DNA of 24,343 bases from JAOAFZ01 sp964412815. Lineage in GTDB: Bacteria > Patescibacteriota > Microgenomatia > UBA1406 > GWC2-37-13. Made by a program: the position numbers and the translations under genes. Where the stretch lies: the NCBI GenBank assembly GCA_964412815.1, contig CAYPQF010000025.1, forward strand, positions 1 to 24,343, written 5' to 3'. The stretch's first letter is position 1. The number at the start of each line of letters is the position of its first letter. Below the pieces are notes generated by a model that did no database searches, was not told where the DNA came from, and saw only the letters and a program-made list of their open reading frames with translations. This document shows positions 22,961 to 24,343 of the stretch, one piece after another.

Positions 22961-24099
22961 ATGAGCAAAGATGCGCTGACGGCACTGGTGCGGCAAGGAG
23001 CACGGCCAATCATTCGGCAAGCAGTAGAGGCAGAATTACAGGAGTTTCTAGGCCAGCACCAATCGCTCAAAGATGGGCAGGAACGAGCAGCGGTAGTTCG
23101 CAATGGCTACTTGCCAGAGCACACGATTATGACAGGGGTGGGGGAGGTGGAAGTCCAGATACCCAAGGTCAGAGACCGCAGTGGCAGTGGCATCCAATTC
23201 AATTCGGCGCTGTTGCCACCCTATCTCAAGCGAGCTAGAAGTGGGGAAGCGGTGTTGCCGTGGTTGGACTTGAAAGGAATCTCCACAGGGGATTTTTCAG
23301 AAGCGTTGGCCGCGCTGCTCGGATCTCAAGCTCCAGGATTATCGGCCAGCACGATTAGCCGTCTCAAGGCCAACTGGTGAAGGAGCATCAAGAGTGGCAA
23401 CGACGGTCACTGGTGGGCAAACGCTATGTGTACATCTGGGCCGATGGCATCTACTTCAACATCCGGGGCGAAGACGATCGCCAATGCATTTTGGTGATCA
23501 TTGGAGTCACCGACACGGGAGTCAAAGAACTGCTGGGTCTGGAACCTGGATTCGGAGAGTCGGAATTAAGCTGGAAGCCACTATTGTTGCGCCTCCGTGA
23601 CCAAGGACTCCAGCAGGCCCCTGAGTTGGCGATGGGCGATGGCGCATGAGGGTTTTGGCAGGCTTTGGCACAAGTCTTTCCGAGGACTCGGGTGCAGCGT
23701 TGCTGGGTGCACAAAACGGCGAATGTGCTGGACAAACTGCCCAAAAGCCAGCACTCCCAAGCCAAGTCCGCTTTGCATGAAATCTACCTCGCTGCAACTA
23801 AAGCAGACGCTCGGACAGCCTGCGAGCGCTTGATTCAAACTTACCAGGCCAAGTACCCCAAAGCCGTGGAGTGTTTGACCACAGACCGGGAAGCGCTATT
23901 AGCCTTTTACGATTTTCCTGAATTTCATTGGAGTCATATCCGTACCACCAATCCGATTGAATCGACGTTTGCCACTGTCCGTTTGCGAACCGATAAAACA
24001 CGCGGTTGTGCCTCTCCAGACAGTATTCTGGCCTTGGTGTTCCAACTGGTACAAAGTGCTCAAAAACGCTGATTACGCATTCGTGGGTTTAAGCGCATA
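22961..24099 (+). pseudogene. IS256-family transposase, broken by one frameshift and two stops
   Basis: The reading from MSKDALTALVRQGAR (ATG 22961) runs through the IS256 N-domain (VEVQIPKVRDRSG) to LKANW, where a TGA at 23378-23380 ends it; shifting by one base restores VKEHQEWQRRSL, so a single base, probably a G, was lost near 23377. The catalytic part then shows WADGIYF (first Asp) and MGDGA (second Asp), stops at TGA 23647-23649 where Leu is usual, resumes with GFWQALAQVFP, and has NPIESTFATVR (catalytic Glu). A second TGA at 24070-24072 replaces the Trp of QKRWLRIRGF. Recognisable sequence ends near 24099, fused to an IS4-type remnant. Nonfunctional. Confidence 0.85.
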
Positions 24100-24338
24100 A
24101 CTCCCACCAGGGTAGCCAGTTGGGTGTAATCGAGTTCAAACTCTCGAAAAAAGCGTTGCAACCGCTTGTAGCTCGATTCGGGCAATGCCCTCCCTCCAAA
24201 GCCTAAGCACAGTTCCCTCAAGTTGACCGTTTTGACTTTCAGTAACGCTAACAAGAACAATGCCAGGAATGAAACTCTGGCTCCATGCCAGTTCAATTGC
24301 CCTTGGAGGACTCGCTTTAATTCGCTATATTGGCTCAT
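24100..24338 (-). pseudogene. IS4-type transposase, N-terminal fragment
   Basis: About 80 residues remain, from the ATG at 24338: SELKRVLQGQLNWHGARVSF, a hydrophobic helix LLALLKVKTVNLREL, and SSYKRLQRFFREFELDYTQL. This is the usual N-terminus of a cyanobacterial IS4-like DDE transposase. It lacks all catalytic residues. The sequence changes at about 24095-24105, where it meets the tail of the IS256 gene on the other strand, so one element cut the other. Family call is moderate because only the non-catalytic part remains. Confidence 0.65.
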
Positions 24339-24343
24339 AGGGT

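Noticed and set aside
23370..23390. Programmed frameshift in the IS256 gene
   Set aside because: No A6G or similar slippery run lies at the overlap, and IS256 transposases are normally single-frame; a one-base deletion explains it.
1..24343. CRISPR array, tRNA or rRNA genes
   Set aside because: No regularly spaced repeats and no recognisable tRNA or rRNA sequence on either strand by eye.

Overview
The window is chromosomal DNA from a cyanobacterium. The octamer GCGATCGC, the HIP1 repeat typical of cyanobacterial genomes, recurs through it (for example at 846-853, and near 1158, 2020, 3622, 13313, 16340, 17985, 19081 and 21873). The protein families present also fit a cyanobacterium. The genus cannot be fixed from the sequence alone. 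No tRNA, rRNA or CRISPR array was seen.

Left arm (2-4847, + strand). A YqeG-type HAD phosphatase is followed 13 bp later by a four-helix SMR-like membrane protein. Next comes a 1083-residue protein that joins a polytopic GT-C-like membrane half to a soluble glucoamylase-like (alpha/alpha) half. A 63-residue exported glycine-rich peptide follows after 344 bp. The first three genes could form a unit for moving and using a lipid-linked sugar at the membrane, but that is inference.

Middle (4884-18177, all - strand). This is a surface-polysaccharide locus, read from high to low coordinates. It holds a GT2 glycosyltransferase, four GT4 glycosyltransferases (several with overlapping or nearly touching ends) and an AT-rich acyltransferase-3. 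After a 406-bp gap comes a large mosaic protein (degenerate metallopeptidase-like region, PA14, Ig-like region, two pectate-lyase-like beta-helix segments). A GT8-like transferase and an O-antigen polymerase/ligase-type membrane protein complete the set. Together these could start, elongate, acylate, polymerise and modify an extracellular or outer-membrane glycan. No Wzx flippase, Wza/Wzc exporter or initiating phosphoglycosyl transferase lies in the window.

Right arm (18178-20825, + strand). A 598-bp divergent intergenic region separates the minus-strand block from a second + strand pair: a GT4 that is a clear paralogue of the minus-strand gene at 14760-15914, and a GT2. The last 14 codons and the stop of the GT2 are supplied by an inserted element.

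Far right (20781-24343). This is a graveyard of insertion sequences. It contains an 879-bp internally deleted IS66 element with perfect 13-bp terminal inverted repeats, an IS110 transposase remnant directly abutting it, an IS256-type transposase with one frameshift and two in-frame TGA codons, and a truncated IS4-type transposase. A VapBC-like PIN toxin-antitoxin pair sits intact between the remnants.

No wholly new system is demonstrated. The best leads are the mosaic beta-helix protein with its EELGH pseudo-metallopeptidase motif, the GT-C/glucoamylase-like fusion, the small exported glycine-rich peptide, and the mini-IS66 that rewrote the end of a glycosyltransferase.
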